Assembly (NCBI GenBank): GCA_963969595.1
Contig: OZ018411.1
Location: 2,234,501-2,298,500, forward strand
Direction of reading: 5' to 3'
Origin: Neckera pumila
Lineage: Eukaryota; Streptophyta; Bryopsida; Hypnales; Neckeraceae
DNA: 64,000 nt
Shown here piece after piece: positions 11,272 to 23,352 of the stretch (position 1 is its first letter; each line of letters opens with the position of its first letter). Below the pieces are notes generated by a model. That model saw nothing but the letters and a program-made list of their open reading frames with translations, did not search any database and was not told where the DNA came from. The translations under genes were made by a program, and so were the position numbers.

Positions 11272-13020
11272 CAAAGAATTTAGAATTGGCAGGCACCCCT
11301 TGTTTCTGGTCAGTGATGCGCGTGCTCATCCTGAGGGTTACAGGTGTGTCCTCACTGCTTCATATCCAAGGTGTCATACTCTCCAAGTCATGTCACGGTT
11401 CCTCTCCAAGTTGCTCCAGGTGTTCATGGCCCTCTCTTGACCAACTGTGTGGAAGTCAGTGCTGGTCTGGATTTCATTCATATGCAGCTATGATAACCTT
11501 CACACAGATGACAAGAAAGGATTAACACAAATGACAAGAAAGGATAAACATGCGCCAGTGTGCAGTAACATAACTTGTAATTGGATACTAATTGTGCAAT
11601 CAACTGACTGAGAGCCTCTATCCTTTGTAAACTAGCTCATGAGTTCATTGGACATGGCCACTTTTCTTCATGCACGTGAGCTCCAATGGAGCTTCTTGAA
11701 GAATGCTGGACGATTTGCTGCACTTGAATTTTCAATTTCAATTTTCAAATAGAGTACTGGTAACCAGTCATGTTATGATGCATTTGCAGGAGTGTACATA
11801 TTGATGTTTGAGGAGCCTTAAAGTTTGGCAAAGGTAATCTCCTTTTGAAGAATAATTTAAGAAACTTTTTATCTAGGGATTGAATATTCTTCTGGTATGG
11901 TCACTCATCGTTGTACAAAATTCATGATGGTTATATATCATGTGCTATGATGCCATTTGTGCATGTAGAAGTTCTCCATTCACTTCATCATTGGTAGTTC
12001 CAGATTCTAGTTTTCACCAATGGATGGCATGGTCTAGAAATATTTGTTGTGAACATTTGTATCTCTTCAGTATTCTACATCTGATTCCGATTCTGCATCT
12101 GAAACCAACAAATTTAGTTTGCCCTAGAATTTAGCTCTATTAGCTATAGTCATCGGTGTATCACTTAATGTAACTCAACTGAAATCTGCTTTAGGCTCAA
12201 TTTGGTCTTAATTGGACAGATCTTTACTGATGAAAAAACACATTCACATATGAAAATGGAGGCATCATTATTCAAGATTGACTTGAAATAAATTTTGAAA
12301 ATTCTGAAGAATCTGACTTAAGTTGCTTTGAAAATGCAACATAAGTTGTGAATACTTTACTTTCAATGTACTTTCAATTTTTGTCCGGAAGTGACTTTTC
12401 TGGTAAAAATTGACAATGATGACCAGTTTGTTCATATCCTTTGTAATTTAGTACTTGAGTTGCACCCTTCTTTTTGCTACTGGTAGTGATATTCATAGGA
12501 CATTGAATGCATAATACAAGTTTGAAAACTTTTTCAGTTGAACTTTGACCTCTTATAACTTTTGCTTACAACATTCAAAATGTTGCCCTTGGACTTGACT
12601 TAAGTTTAATACTAAATTGTGAAATGTGACTAAAAAGATTATAATTCATTCAACATGTTATATGAGGGGCAGTGAACTTGCTCATATTTGAGTGATCCAT
12701 CTTTAAGTGCAAAATGTTCTTTTTAACAAAAGAGAGTGAAAGTAAGACTCTCCGAGTCAATTTGATTTTACATAATTCCCAAGTTCAATCTACTTTAAAT
12801 TTGAGAGCTAGTGCTACATGGACAAATGCTACATGGACAAAGCCTCTCCAAGTGTAACCTCTTGTTTCGTATGACTAGAGGTTCGAATTGCTTTTTTTTA
12901 TTACTACTAGAATCAAGTCACTTTGAGGTCATTCTCAACCAAAAATTCAATCTTCAAAAAGTGTTGGTCTGCAACAAACAAAGTATGGGAAACTCAACAA
13001 CTGTTTGTTCTTGATATTCA
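11272..13020. other. 3' flank of D2HGDH and AT-rich intergenic DNA
   Basis: The first few hundred bases after the stop are balanced in composition and likely include the 3' UTR; a 23-bp direct repeat (atgacaagaaaggat core) lies at about 11507-11550. From about 11700 the sequence becomes AT-rich without recognisable genes. A 15-16 bp tandem duplication (gctacatggacaaa) is at about 12812-12842. Confidence 0.5.
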
Positions 13021-13144
13021 TTTGTGAAAATTGAGAGCAAAAGTACGTACAACAATAATGGTGAATATATTGTGTGGGCATCTAATGGTGGAAATGGCAG
13101 TTTCAAAAAATCTCAGAATGAGCATGCCATTTTTGCTTTGAAAC

Positions 13145-13690
13145 TCATGATACAACAAAGAGTGGTGTTGCAAGGGGCACCTGCAGTAAATCTATGGTTT
13201 CAAGGGCTTTATTTTTTTTCAAATTATTGAGTGAAAAAAGTGCAGTAGACATATTGGGCCTATGATACCAAGACTTCCATGGCACCTTTGCAACTGTAAA
13301 AGAAATTGAAATAATTGAATTGGGAACCAACTCATTGGTGGTTTGGCCAGAAGCACCAACTTCAGCCACCCTGCACACCTTATCTATGATTTCAGGCCAT
13401 GTGAAAGTGGATACACCATTGAGTGGCTGAGTTGACTTGAATGGCAAAGGTTTTTATTCTCAGTTTTCCAAGGTAGTGGAACTTGTGATCTTATAACATT
13501 GTTTACCAATGACGCCGGGTGTCCCTTTTGTTTCCTTGAAATGGAGACTCATACAATGAACAAAATTGACTTGTATAGCTTCATAGCCAACCCCATTCCT
13601 TGTATTAATTGATAAGTCAGTCCCTCCCACGTTTTTGATAAAGCATAATACTTTCTCTATATGGGAAGGACCAGCATTCCAAAAACTGAC
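13145..13690 (-). pseudogene. Unidentified protein-like relic
   Basis: On the minus strand a frame with protein-like composition runs from about 13690 to 13490 (begins VSFWNAGPSHIEKVL, includes GVGYEAIQVNFVH and HFKETKGTPGV). It meets a stop near 13485 and continues in a second open stretch 13447-13145 (STFTWPEIIDKVC, KVPWKSWYH). The two look like pieces of one coding sequence interrupted by stops. I do not recognise the family. It adjoins a TTAA-flanked element and sits in repeat-rich DNA, so an old transposon or retrocopy is more likely than a host gene. Confidence 0.3.
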
Positions 13691-13826
13691 TAAAATTTCA
13701 CTCAGTTTCTACTTAATTTTTTCATGCCCTCAGTGTAAATTCAAAAAAAATCTTCCAAAAATGAACACTTGGCTAAAAAACCTGAACCCGCTCTGAGATT
13801 GCTAGGGAGGACCATTGTTTGGTTAT

Positions 13827-14730
13827 CCCCTAAAGGACCAACATGCGTTTTTTGGTCGCATAGAAATTTTGGGCAGGTACGTGTGACTAGAGATATCCAT
13901 ATTTGAGGCGGAAATTTTAAGAGAAGGTGGGGGCAAGGAATATCTTCATGTATACCAAGTTTCATGACATTATACGAGTTAAAAGTTGTGACCTAATATG
14001 TTATTTTTTTTTGTAACTGGGCAGTTTGGGCAAATTAAAAAAAATCATTTTTGCCAAAAAAAAAATTTGAAATCGGTTCTCTACATTTATATATACTTAA
14101 AAAGCTTTGAGTCATTTCATTTCAATCAATGAGTCAAAAGTTATGAGGGTTTTTGAATTGCGGGCAGTTATGGATTCTCTACTCTAAAAAAACTTTAAAG
14201 TCGTTTATTTAACTCAATTTTCAATATTTTTGGAAAAAATTAAAATCCTAGGATGTAGATTGATTATTACAATATTACAACCGTTGAGATTGGCATTTTT
14301 AAATTCCATGATTAAATTTTTAACAATTTAGTATTTTGAATCATTTTCTACTTCTTTCTACTTACTATTTTTTTCAATTCCAAATGATGTGAAATTTTTC
14401 AAGCATATAGACAACTTGTTTACGAAACTGAATTCAAAGAAGCACCCCCTTTATTGGCTTTTTCTCATTGAAAAGTGAGCTTGCAAAGTGCAGCTGCCCA
14501 GTTTTTCGCAAGATTGAAAAAATGGTTTTCAAGACTTTGAATGCTTATATCTTATGATCCACACGGTGGAATTTTCTGAAATTTTTACCACATGTTTTCA
14601 AAATATCATACTACAAGATCCTACGGTTACATCTATCAAAAATTGTTTTTTTTCAAAAATTTGGTAGTTGTATTAGAAATGGCAGTTTTGGAGCATTTTT
14701 GGTGATTACATAGTCATGAAACTTTAGGGG
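13827..14730 (+). mobile_element. TTAA-family element, subfamily A, copy 1 (904 bp)
   Basis: Starts CCCCTAAAGGACCAACATG and ends GAAACTTTAGGGG. Flanks are TTAT at 13823-13826 and TTAT at 14731-14734, in the same orientation. This is the only copy whose two flanks both depart from TTAA, and both depart the same way, as a target duplication would. Interior is AT-rich without a usable reading frame. Subfamily A markers: gggcaggtacgtgtgactagag near the left end, caaaagttatgag in the middle, gtgcagctgcc at about 14490, and caagatcctacggtta near the right end. Related copies: 24235-25156 (inverted), 31596-32522, 35241-36162, and the deleted 37931-38232. Confidence 0.8.
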
Positions 14731-14734
14731 TTAT

Positions 14735-15388
14735 ACAGTGTTATGATTGTCATTGAAAGTGATGAAGCTGTTTACTTTTGGAGTTATGCTGATCATGAAA
14801 CATCAACTGTTGTCCAACCTTCGGGCTTGGCTGCTTTGTATGTGTTGATTTGCAATGGATTTCCATTTGTTTCAAGGAAAAACATCAACTACTGAGCTAA
14901 TTAAAGTTGGATACGTTTCATCCAAATGTGACAATATTATTCTCGTTTGAATTTCTATATATGAGGATGAATCTTGGTGAACTCATCCACTCAAAATTCA
15001 AAAGTATTATGTAAAATACTCTATTTCTTTCTTCAAACAAATTGTCATTCAAAATTAGAAAATATTTTGCAAAATATAATATTTCATTCTTCAAAAAAAA
15101 TTCATCATTAAAAAAATTGTCAAAAATAGAATCCCTACTTGAAGGACTTATATGTGATGATTTTTCAATCAACGTTGATTTGAGGGTCAAAACTGGAAAA
15201 AATTTGCTCAATATTCTTCAATTATCAATGAAGAATATCACAAGGATATATCAAGAAAGTTCAAATTACATTGATTTTGTCATATTTGGATGAATGTTCA
15301 CAAATTAGGATGAATAAATGGTGTTTCATCCATATTTTACATTGTTTTTTAAGAACCAGTAGTTGGCTTTATGAACAATCCAGTCTAA
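14735..15388. other. AT-rich spacer
   Basis: No recognisable gene. Overlapping short frames on both strands at 14918-15293 are of biased A/T composition and do not resemble proteins. A T-rich run begins near 15380, marking the edge of the LINE relic. Confidence 0.4.
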
Positions 15389-18250
15389 TTTTTTTTAATT
15401 TTTTTTTTTTGAACAAATGGGAGACCCATTGCATTAAAAAAAAAAAAGTACAAAAACAACCAAGCCCGAAGACTGGTCAAATGAAGAGAAAATGAGTAGA
15501 AAGAAAAAGAAACAAAACTTGAAAAAGCAAAGAAAAACTATATGAAATGACACATAGTAGGACCATTCCCATGCCATCTAGTAGAGTCGCCATCCCAAGA
15601 AGCGAGAGATTGGGATCTAAGCCAGATCTTGTCGAACTTGATCCAAATACGGCTAGCTTGATGTGGTCTTTGTCTGGTGGTAGTCCTTGCCTTTAGTTGG
15701 GCAGTACGTCCTGAGTCTAATAAGGCGTCTCAAAGGGCTTGCTGAACCAAACCCCTTGGCCACCGATTTTGCGAGAAAACTTTGTGATTGCGGGCAATCC
15801 AGATGAGCTAGAGGGAAGAGCCACGTAAGATGGACCATATGATTCTCACACTAATAAACCTACGAGTAAGGGTTCAACCAAAAATACATAAGGTATGGTC
15901 AAAACGGACATGTGGTCCTAGTAGTGGCTGTTCAGCTACACTATAAGAAACCCGCGTTTTAGATGACGAGCCTTGATTTTTCTTGACAGATTTTAGTGGA
16001 CATTCAACGCAACAAACCCATATTTTTATGTCAACATTTATGTTTTTGAGGTATCTCAATTGCTCGGGGCACTGATATAATCCGTGTAAAGGGGTTTCAT
16101 CAGCTTCTGAAGAACAGCAGTTGCACCTGGCATCCAGGCCCCGTTGAATTTGTGCTCGCCAAGAGTGAACTGCCACTGCGTTGTGTCATTTGGACCACAT
16201 GAAGGCCGCCTCTTTTGGGATCTAGCCTTGTGCCATACGTCTTTCCAATCTGATTCAAAAGTAGGAGGATGGATACCTATCCACTTCGATGGGATGAACC
16301 TCTTTGGTTGTTGTCTCTGGGTAAGGAGTTGCCTACCACATGAAGTCGTACAGGAGAAAAACGGCTTCCCGTTACTCCAAGACCAACGCCGAAGGTCATA
16401 GACTTGGAATTGTATCCCTCTTGAGCAGAAAAGCTCTAGCTTGCGTTTGCGACTCTTCTAGATTTGGGTGATTGTAAGAAACACTTCACGTTTTTGGTTC
16501 AAAATGCAGTTTTTGGCCATAGGACTGGCAGTACTATGTAGCACTATGCAGTACTATGTTTCCGTAGCGCCTCTATAAATCTCAACCGTCAATTCAAGGC
16601 GTCTACAAATTTCAAACGTTGATTCAGTACTATGTAGTATTATGCAGTACTATAGACTACTGCAAAGTACTACAGAAGCCATTGGGAGTAGAAAATAGCA
16701 AAAAAGGGATCTATGTACCTTTTTATTTTCTATAATTCAAAAAAAATTCAAAAAATAAAAACAAAAAAAATCGTTTTGCTAGAAAAGATTGCACTCACAA
16801 TGCACCAAAAATTTAATGTAGGAAAACTTTTCCCTCTTCGTAACCTTCGCGCAAAGGAAGGTCACTTTGACCCCATGTAGACAATTGACATGTTGCTATT
16901 TTGTAAAAATTTATTGTCAATCCTTGTAATGTTAATAGACCTCCAACATGTCCAATTTGTGGCTTCAAATTCGCATTTTTGGGTCAAAAATAGGACTAAA
17001 CCCCCCCCAAAAGGGCAAAAGTAGACACCCAATCGGGGGCAATTTTAAAATAGTAAAATAATTTCTAAAAATTCTAAAAAATTACTCAATGTCTGAAACT
17101 ACTGTATATACCTTTTTTCCAAATTTCATGCCAAATGGACAAACAATACAAAAGTTATGAGCAAAAAACCACCCGTCCGAGGGCAAGGGGACCAAAAATA
17201 GGACAAATGTTTCTTGCAATCACCAATTTCAAGAATCCTAATTTTGTGGACATACCCGGAGTGAATAGTTTTTGTAGTAGCATGCGGCAGTAAGGAGATT
17301 TGTCTAGAATTCAAGCCAACTAATGCCCTGGTGGATTCCCCTTACAATGTGAGCGATTGTGTCTCAAGTTGAAACTCTCCCGCAGCAAGCCCATAGAACT
17401 TCCAACCCAATGATGGAGTTGTATCTCTTGGTTGGACTAGGCTAAATTGGCTAGTGAGGATGACTCTCCACTCAATGGGGATGCTAGAGATGAACTAGAA
17501 CCACTAAAGCTGCTCTGTCTCAAAAAGCTAGAAAGAAGAACAAATCTTGTCCCAATGTCGGAAGTCCTTTGTCCTAGTATCCCATAGATCGGCAATTGTC
17601 ATCAATCCATTCTTTTCTAGTAGTATGGCACGATCTATGTCAAAGTAAAAATTGGACCCAATGTAACATGTCGCCCACCAAATGCTTGTGGAGAAGACCT
17701 CATCCGCGTTGGTAGGTGGGGAGGGCTCAATAAATTTGGTGAACCTTCTCTTTGCCGCTGTAACTCTGTTCCATACTTTGGAACCGTGGGTAACAGAGTG
17801 TCCCGGTACCATGAGCCATGCTTGTGACGGGAACCAATAATCTTGAGTCGAGCTGGATTTCATTTTGTTAATTGTAAACCTAAGAAGAATCTTGAGGTTA
17901 GATATGCCCGGTTCTATGGCAAAGAGAATCCATTTGGCAAGCAAGGCGACCAAGGATACCTCCAGATCAAGTAATTTTAATCCAACAACTAACTTGGGTA
18001 GGCAACAGTCATCCCAGTCAATTTTGCAAGTCACTGTATGGTACTGTGCTTTTGAAAATCGAAAATAAAATCCCTGAAACAGAACAGTACAGTCTCTCCC
18101 TTCCTCAAGTCTTGGTAGGATTTCCTAAAGCAGCTGAAACCACTTGAGGATTTTATTCCGGTGTTGGTGGGCTTCTGTTGCAAATTTTCTACAGTGGTAA
18201 GCTTTAAATGTTGATACACCTATTCTATCCAAACTTCTAATTCTGTCACA
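15389..18250 (-). mobile_element. LINE (non-LTR retrotransposon) relic, 5' truncated
   Basis: Minus-strand remnant of the C-terminal part of a plant LINE ORF2. At 18034-17528 the frame contains KIDWDDCCLPK..VGLKLLDLE..LVALLAKWI, the typical post-RT region of plant LINEs. After an interruption, 16176-15874 contains the zinc-knuckle zf-RVT signature RCNCCSSEADETPLHGLYQCPE (C..C...E...H...C), and 15838-15653 the terminal LDCPQSQSFLAKSVAKGFG region. The T-run at 15389-15411 is the poly(A) tail of the minus-strand element, followed by gaacaaatgggagacccattgc. The catalytic RT palm is absent (5' truncation). Split by an insertion at 16467-17224. Not mobile. Confidence 0.75.
16467..17224. mobile_element. 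758-bp TIR element inserted in the LINE relic
   Basis: Inverted ends: left GGTGATTGTAAGAAACACTT, right (reverse complement) GGTGATTGCAAGAAACATTT, about 20 bp with three differences. ATTT occurs at both junctions and may be the target duplication, though A/T richness makes that weak. The interior has repeated gcagtactatg motifs (16527-16672) and no coding frame, so it is non-autonomous. It separates the two protein-like halves of the LINE, which supports a later insertion. Superfamily not determined. Confidence 0.65.
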
Positions 18251-18787
18251 ACTGAGATGGACACAATTACAGTCAGGTAGCGTGCTCTAAAAGCAACTAC
18301 CAACATAGAGGTACATTTTGCTTTCTTCAATGGACCAATAAGGTAGACAAGCCCATTACCACCCTGATTTGCAATCTGAATATCTTGGGGCTAATTCCAA
18401 GAGGGGCACATATTTTGCAGAGGTGTGGGCTTGTTTCACAAATCAAAATCAAGTCAAATTATAATTTTTTGATTAAAATTGTAATTTCTGTGAATTTTTA
18501 AAGTGGGTTGCCCTGAAATTATAAAACCGCCCGTAGAGTGGAATCATAAATATCCTATTAACAATCCATAACCGTCTTTCTATGTATCTAATAACATTGG
18601 AATATTCACTAACCATGTATTGACATGTTACCCCTTGATGGTATAAATGTACTTTTTTAGTCAGGATCTTGAATGGGTTTGGATGATTTTTTGAACAAAA
18701 TTGAGCCAAAAGTAGGAGATGGAATTAGGTAGTGAATGGAATTGGGTTGGCCCCTACCTTAGTATACATTTCATAAGGTGGTCATTT
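18251..18787. other. AT-rich spacer
   Basis: Between the LINE relic and the next TTAA-family copy. No recognisable gene or element boundary. Confidence 0.4.
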
Positions 18788-18791
18788 TTAA

Positions 18792-19703
18792 GCCCTAAAA
18801 GACCATTTGTCCCCTCGGGGGACAATTTGGGTCCGGGCAGGTTCTTACTGTCTCAATTTTTAGTGATATTTTTTGGAGATTTTTTGAGGTTGTGTATTTT
18901 TGCAAGAGCTTTGTGAATATATAATTTTTATTTTAATTGATGTCCAGGAGCAAAAGTTATGGCACAAATAAGCAAAAATAGAGTTCGACGGGCAACACCA
19001 AAAAAATCACAGAAAGTCAAAGTAATTTTTTTTTCAAATTTTTTTCTCAAAGATTATGTTTTTGTCTACATGTGAAGCTTTGTTTCGTTCAATTTGGACT
19101 AATAATGAGAAAGTTATGGACAATCTTATTTTTTTGGGCAATCTGGGCATCTTCTTGAAAAAATAACTTGTAGAGTTCATTTTGGAATGCAATCTTTAGA
19201 GTTTTTCAAAAAAAATTGTTGGACAAGGTTAGATTTTCTTGTTAAAACAATCTCACCGTTGGGATTATTGTGATTCATTTCCATCTAAAAGCTTTAACAA
19301 TTTCGTTTTTGCTTTGATCTTGAACCCACCTCTATTTAACAATTTTTTAATGAGTGAAAATCAAGTGTCTTTTTTCCAAAAAAAAATTTTAGACTCCCAA
19401 TTCAACTATCTAACTTAAATAAGTAGAAAATCATAATTAGTAGTGCAAAAAAATTCAACCAAAAAGATTCAAAGCCAAAGCAAGGTGCAAAAAAACTTGT
19501 TTTCTTCACTTTAAAGGCATATATCTTATAATGTTCATGGTCAAAGTTTCTGAAATTTCTTCTACGTATTCATATACTAGTCAAGTATAAGATCTTACGG
19601 TTGGATATGAAAAAAAAAAAACTTTAAAAATTCTTTTCTCTTTGCAATAGAAATGATAGTTTTGAGTGTTTTTTGATAGGAAATCACCTTGGTCCTTTAG
19701 GGA
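18792..19703 (+). mobile_element. TTAA-family element, subfamily B, copy 1 (912 bp)
   Basis: Left end GCCCTAAAAGACCA flanked by TTAA (18788-18791); right end GGTCCTTTAGGGA followed by TTAA (19704-19707). Just inside the left end is the hairpin TTGTCCCC-TCG-GGGGACAA (18807-18825), the marker of subfamily B. Further landmarks shared with other B copies: gagcaaaagttatggcac, tgtttttgtctacatgtgaag, gagaaagttatggacaatc, aaaataacttgtag, and atcttacggtt near the right end. No coding frame. Confidence 0.8.
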
Positions 19704-19914
19704 TTAAGAGCAAACTACTTTACCTTCATTTTTTTCTTTATCATCAAAGAACAGATGCCTTTTTTGCAATTAATTTTCTTTCATTTGCATTTTTTCAATT
19801 CTAAAATAAAGAAGATGAAATCTGATAGGAATAGATGTCTTGGGCAAATGGGTAATAACTAGGATAGACTTGTAGCTTTAATATTTGATAATAGACTTAG
19901 CTAATGCTCTTTAA

Positions 19915-21714
19915 CCCCTTAAATCTTCCATCAACCATAATATGATCAATGTGTTTTTAGAACGGCCATTTTGGACTTAGGAATATGAAAAGTCACTTGT
20001 TCATGGGCTCATTCTCAAGAAAATAAAGTTAGCTATGAAGTGGTGTATTTAGATTTAGAAGAAGGTTCACTATTGAATTTACAAAAATTTCCAAAGCGTG
20101 AGTGGTATAGGCGTAAAGAGTCAAAGAGTCATTGGATAGGGAACTCTGGCCAATGAGTTGGAGGCATGTTTTTTTTACCTCTTTTTAGTCTGTGGTTAGT
20201 GACAACCACTAAAATATACATCTCGCGCTTGGATTTCAATTGTTTTTCAAATTTTTTTCTTATTGTGTTTTTTGAATTCTTTCAGTTTACAGTATTTGAT
20301 CTAGAATTGTGGCTCTAGAACTGTGACAAATCTTCCATTTATCTCATTGTTTTTGAAATTTAAGGTTAACTTTATTTTGGTTTCCACTAAACTTGAATTT
20401 AAATAAAATCTTACCAAAGAATTTTTTTGGTTTGATGCCCTTTGATTCTATATTTAACATCAAAATTCAATTTTGAAAAAAAATGATTTTTCTATTGAAG
20501 CTTTTGCACAAAAGGTTCATGCAAATCTTGTTTTTTTTGTGTTAGAGGCTCTTGGAGATTATGAGCCTCAAATACATTGGATCTTTGGAAAAAAATCCTA
20601 ATTGGAAATTCTTTTACTTTTTGAATTCTTTCACTCTACTGTATTTGATTTTGAATTGTGGCTCTAGATTTGTGACAAATCTTCCATTTATCTCATAGTT
20701 TTTGAAACTTAACAAAAAAATGGTCTTTACAACAAGCCCATTTTTTCACTAGTTTATGGTCCAAAAAATACAAAACTTGTTTCTATGCTTGAAGGATTTA
20801 GTTACCTTTGGAATGAGCATACGATGCTATGACATTTAGAGTTAATCAAAGCAAAATTTGAATTACGCCAAAACATTGATTTCCTTGAAGTACCCTTTAC
20901 TTTTATGTTATAATTTATCTTCCAATCTATGACTTGAGTAGAAACCAAACTTTGTAGAGATGTTAAGGACTTGGCTTTCTACAAGATCCTATAGTTGAAT
21001 TTGCCTAAATATTAATCCTTGTACTCTTAGCTTCAACAAAATCAGAATCCAAAACACCTTGAAAATGGCTTAAGATTTAAAAGGTTAACCCTTAACCTAA
21101 TATATGTCCAATACACCATATTTTGGTTTCCACTAAACTTGAATTTAAATAAAATCTTACAAAAGCATTCTTTTAGTTTGATGTCCTTTAATTCTATTTT
21201 TAACATCAAAATTCAATTTTGAAAAAAATGATTTTTCTGTTGAAACTTTTGCACAAAAGGTCTATGCAAATTTTGTTTTTTTAGTGTTAGAGGCTCTTAT
21301 AGATTATGAGCCTCAAATACATTGGATCTTTGGAAAAAAATCCTATTGGAATTTTGCTTTAAAAAATTGTAGAGTAGATTTTGAGAAGTTTTAAATTGAC
21401 TGTGGTTTTATATGTTATGTCCTTTAACCTCATTTTTTTGTTGTGACCACAATTTTTGATTTGACATGTAAAAAGAGGATTGATAACTTCAAATTTGTTT
21501 CACACTTTAAAACCCTCATGATCAAACATTTTAATCATTCAACTTAGAAAAGGTAATGTTGTATTTTTTGTTTCTATATGATCCACAACACATTTATTTT
21601 GAATTTATATGGTTACAATTCAACAAAAATTGATGAACTTATAAAAACTTAGGCTTTTGATATAGTTTAGAGCAAACTCCAAAAAGCTCTAAAAAGACTT
21701 TGGGCATTTAGGGG
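19915..21714. mobile_element. TTAA-family element, subfamily C, long copy (1.8 kb)
   Basis: Left end TTAA (19911-19914) then CCCCTTAAATC; right end GGGCATTTAGGGG then CTAA. Internally it is built of direct duplications: 20373-20599 recurs at 21120-21346 (both start attttggtttccactaaac and end ggaaaaaaatcct), and about 20270-20361 recurs at about 20617-20711 (gtggctctaga...atcttccatttatctca). The short element 33143-33767 is an inverted relative sharing gcctcaa, tgcacaaaa and gattttt blocks. No coding frame. The left end is the less certain one. Confidence 0.55.
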
Positions 21715-21718
21715 CTAA

Positions 21719-22421
21719 AGAGACTTTAATATATTTGACATTGAAGTGTAAAAGGTGTGCTTTGGAATACAAAGTTGTATTTGAATGAAAAAGGCTGGAA
21801 GTTTGAAATAGTTTGAAAAATCCTGTGCCCTCTTAGAGTGTGAGTTCTCCTATTATGTTGAACTTTGGATTCTTTGTAATAGCAGAAAGCATTATCCAAA
21901 AATATTGCATGTTTGGAATAAGAAAAATGGTACAATTTCTTGTATACAATGACCCTAGTAAGGTGTCAACATAAGAGGGAAGCTCCAAATCCAATGGCAA
22001 TCTTCAATATGTAATAAAATATTATTGCAATAAAAAATTTGTACCACCTGTTATATAATTTTTTTGGAAAATGCTTATATAACAAAGGTTACAACACAAA
22101 GTGAATGTATTTTATATTGGTAGAAAGGATAGTGCATACATGCATGTGGTGATTGCATGACTGTGTGAATAGTGAACTTTGTTACATAGGAAGTACCATA
22201 TATTATTGAAGAGTGCCATTCATTCCCTTGGAAGTGCTATTCATTCTCCTAGAAAGTACAAAGACTGACCTTCAAAACATGCGTTCAATAAGTAGATTCA
22301 ATAATTCTATTGGTTTGTATCATAGTTTTACCAAGTTATCAATTCATTTGTATCAATTTGTATTTCATAGTAATATAATTCTTTATAAATACTAATATAC
22401 AGTTGACTATAAATACACATT
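21719..22421. other. AT-rich spacer
   Basis: Between a subfamily C element and the CACTA element. No gene recognised. Confidence 0.4.
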
Positions 22422-22739
22422 CACTAGTAGAAGACAGGGTCACTTGTAACCAATGAAAAAAAGGCTAGTCACTAAGAAATGACTAAACAATGACTGGCAG
22501 TCATTAAAATGGAGAAAAAGCAGACGTGGCATGCAGTGTAGTCATTATTTAGGAATCAAATGACTAGTGGATGATACTCGGATGAGACCAACAATGAAAA
22601 TCGGTTTTATCTATAGTTCAATCTCCATCATGAGCTTCTGTTGCTAATGTAGACTATGCCCAATCGTTTTTCAATTGTTCAATCATAAACTAAACGCAAT
22701 AGCTGACTACAAAATGACTAAAGAATGACTACCACTAAA

Positions 22740-22870
22740 TTACTAGACAATGACTCAGATGGACAATTTAGATGGATGGCTTAGATGGACAATTTAGATG
22801 ATGGCTTAGATGGACAATTCAGATGGATGGCTCAGATGGATAGTTCAGATAAATGAGTCAAATGAATGGC
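22740..22870 (+). repeat. Short-unit tandem array in CACTA element
   Basis: About five imperfect units of gatggacaatttagatggatggctta (units 24-28 bp, with small indels) in the left subterminal part of the CACTA element. A related looser array of gtcatagt motifs spans 23630-23770. Confidence 0.65.
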
Positions 22871-23105
22871 TCAAGTTGCATCTTGACTACAAATGGATAG
22901 ATCAGATTACCAAATTTTAGGTCCCCCGCTACATTTTAGGTCAATTGCCTTCTTACTTCTAGAGTGGCTGACTTGTGTCATGTAGTAAACCGTATCTCAA
23001 TGATTAGTCATTGATTCGTCTTTTTTTAGTCCTAACATAGTCACAAAGTACACTCCGATATGGCAGCCCTAGGTTGCATCTACATCTATTGAAGATGAAC
23101 GCCAA

Positions 23106-23352
23106 GATTTAGGGCAGCCGCCACCACTTGAATGCATCTTCTTCTTCTTTTGTCTTGCTCATGAACATCGTTTCCTTTTTCTCTTCTTGTTTTTGCCTCA
23201 AGTTTTCTAAGTGAGGGTTTAGGTCAGCTACCACCTCTTAATTAAGTGCATCTTCTTCTCCTTTCTTCTTGCTCATAAACATCTTCTCCTTTTCTCTTCT
23301 TGTTTTTGCCTCAAGATTTCTAAGTGAGGATTTAGGTCAGCCGCCACCTCTT
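23106..23352 (+). repeat. ~112-bp tandem repeat in CACTA element
   Basis: Two full units (23106-23216 and 23217-23329) and a partial third (from 23330), each starting gatttaggtcagcygccacc and containing cttcttgctcatraacatc and tctaagtgagg. Differences between units are few, so the duplication is recent relative to other repeats here. A TTG/TTA-rich low-complexity stretch follows (23370-23560). Confidence 0.8.

Noticed and set aside
12880..12892. aggttcgaattgc, like a tRNA T-loop/B box
   Set aside because: No A box at the right distance and no cloverleaf or acceptor pairing could be formed; also no SINE-like tail.
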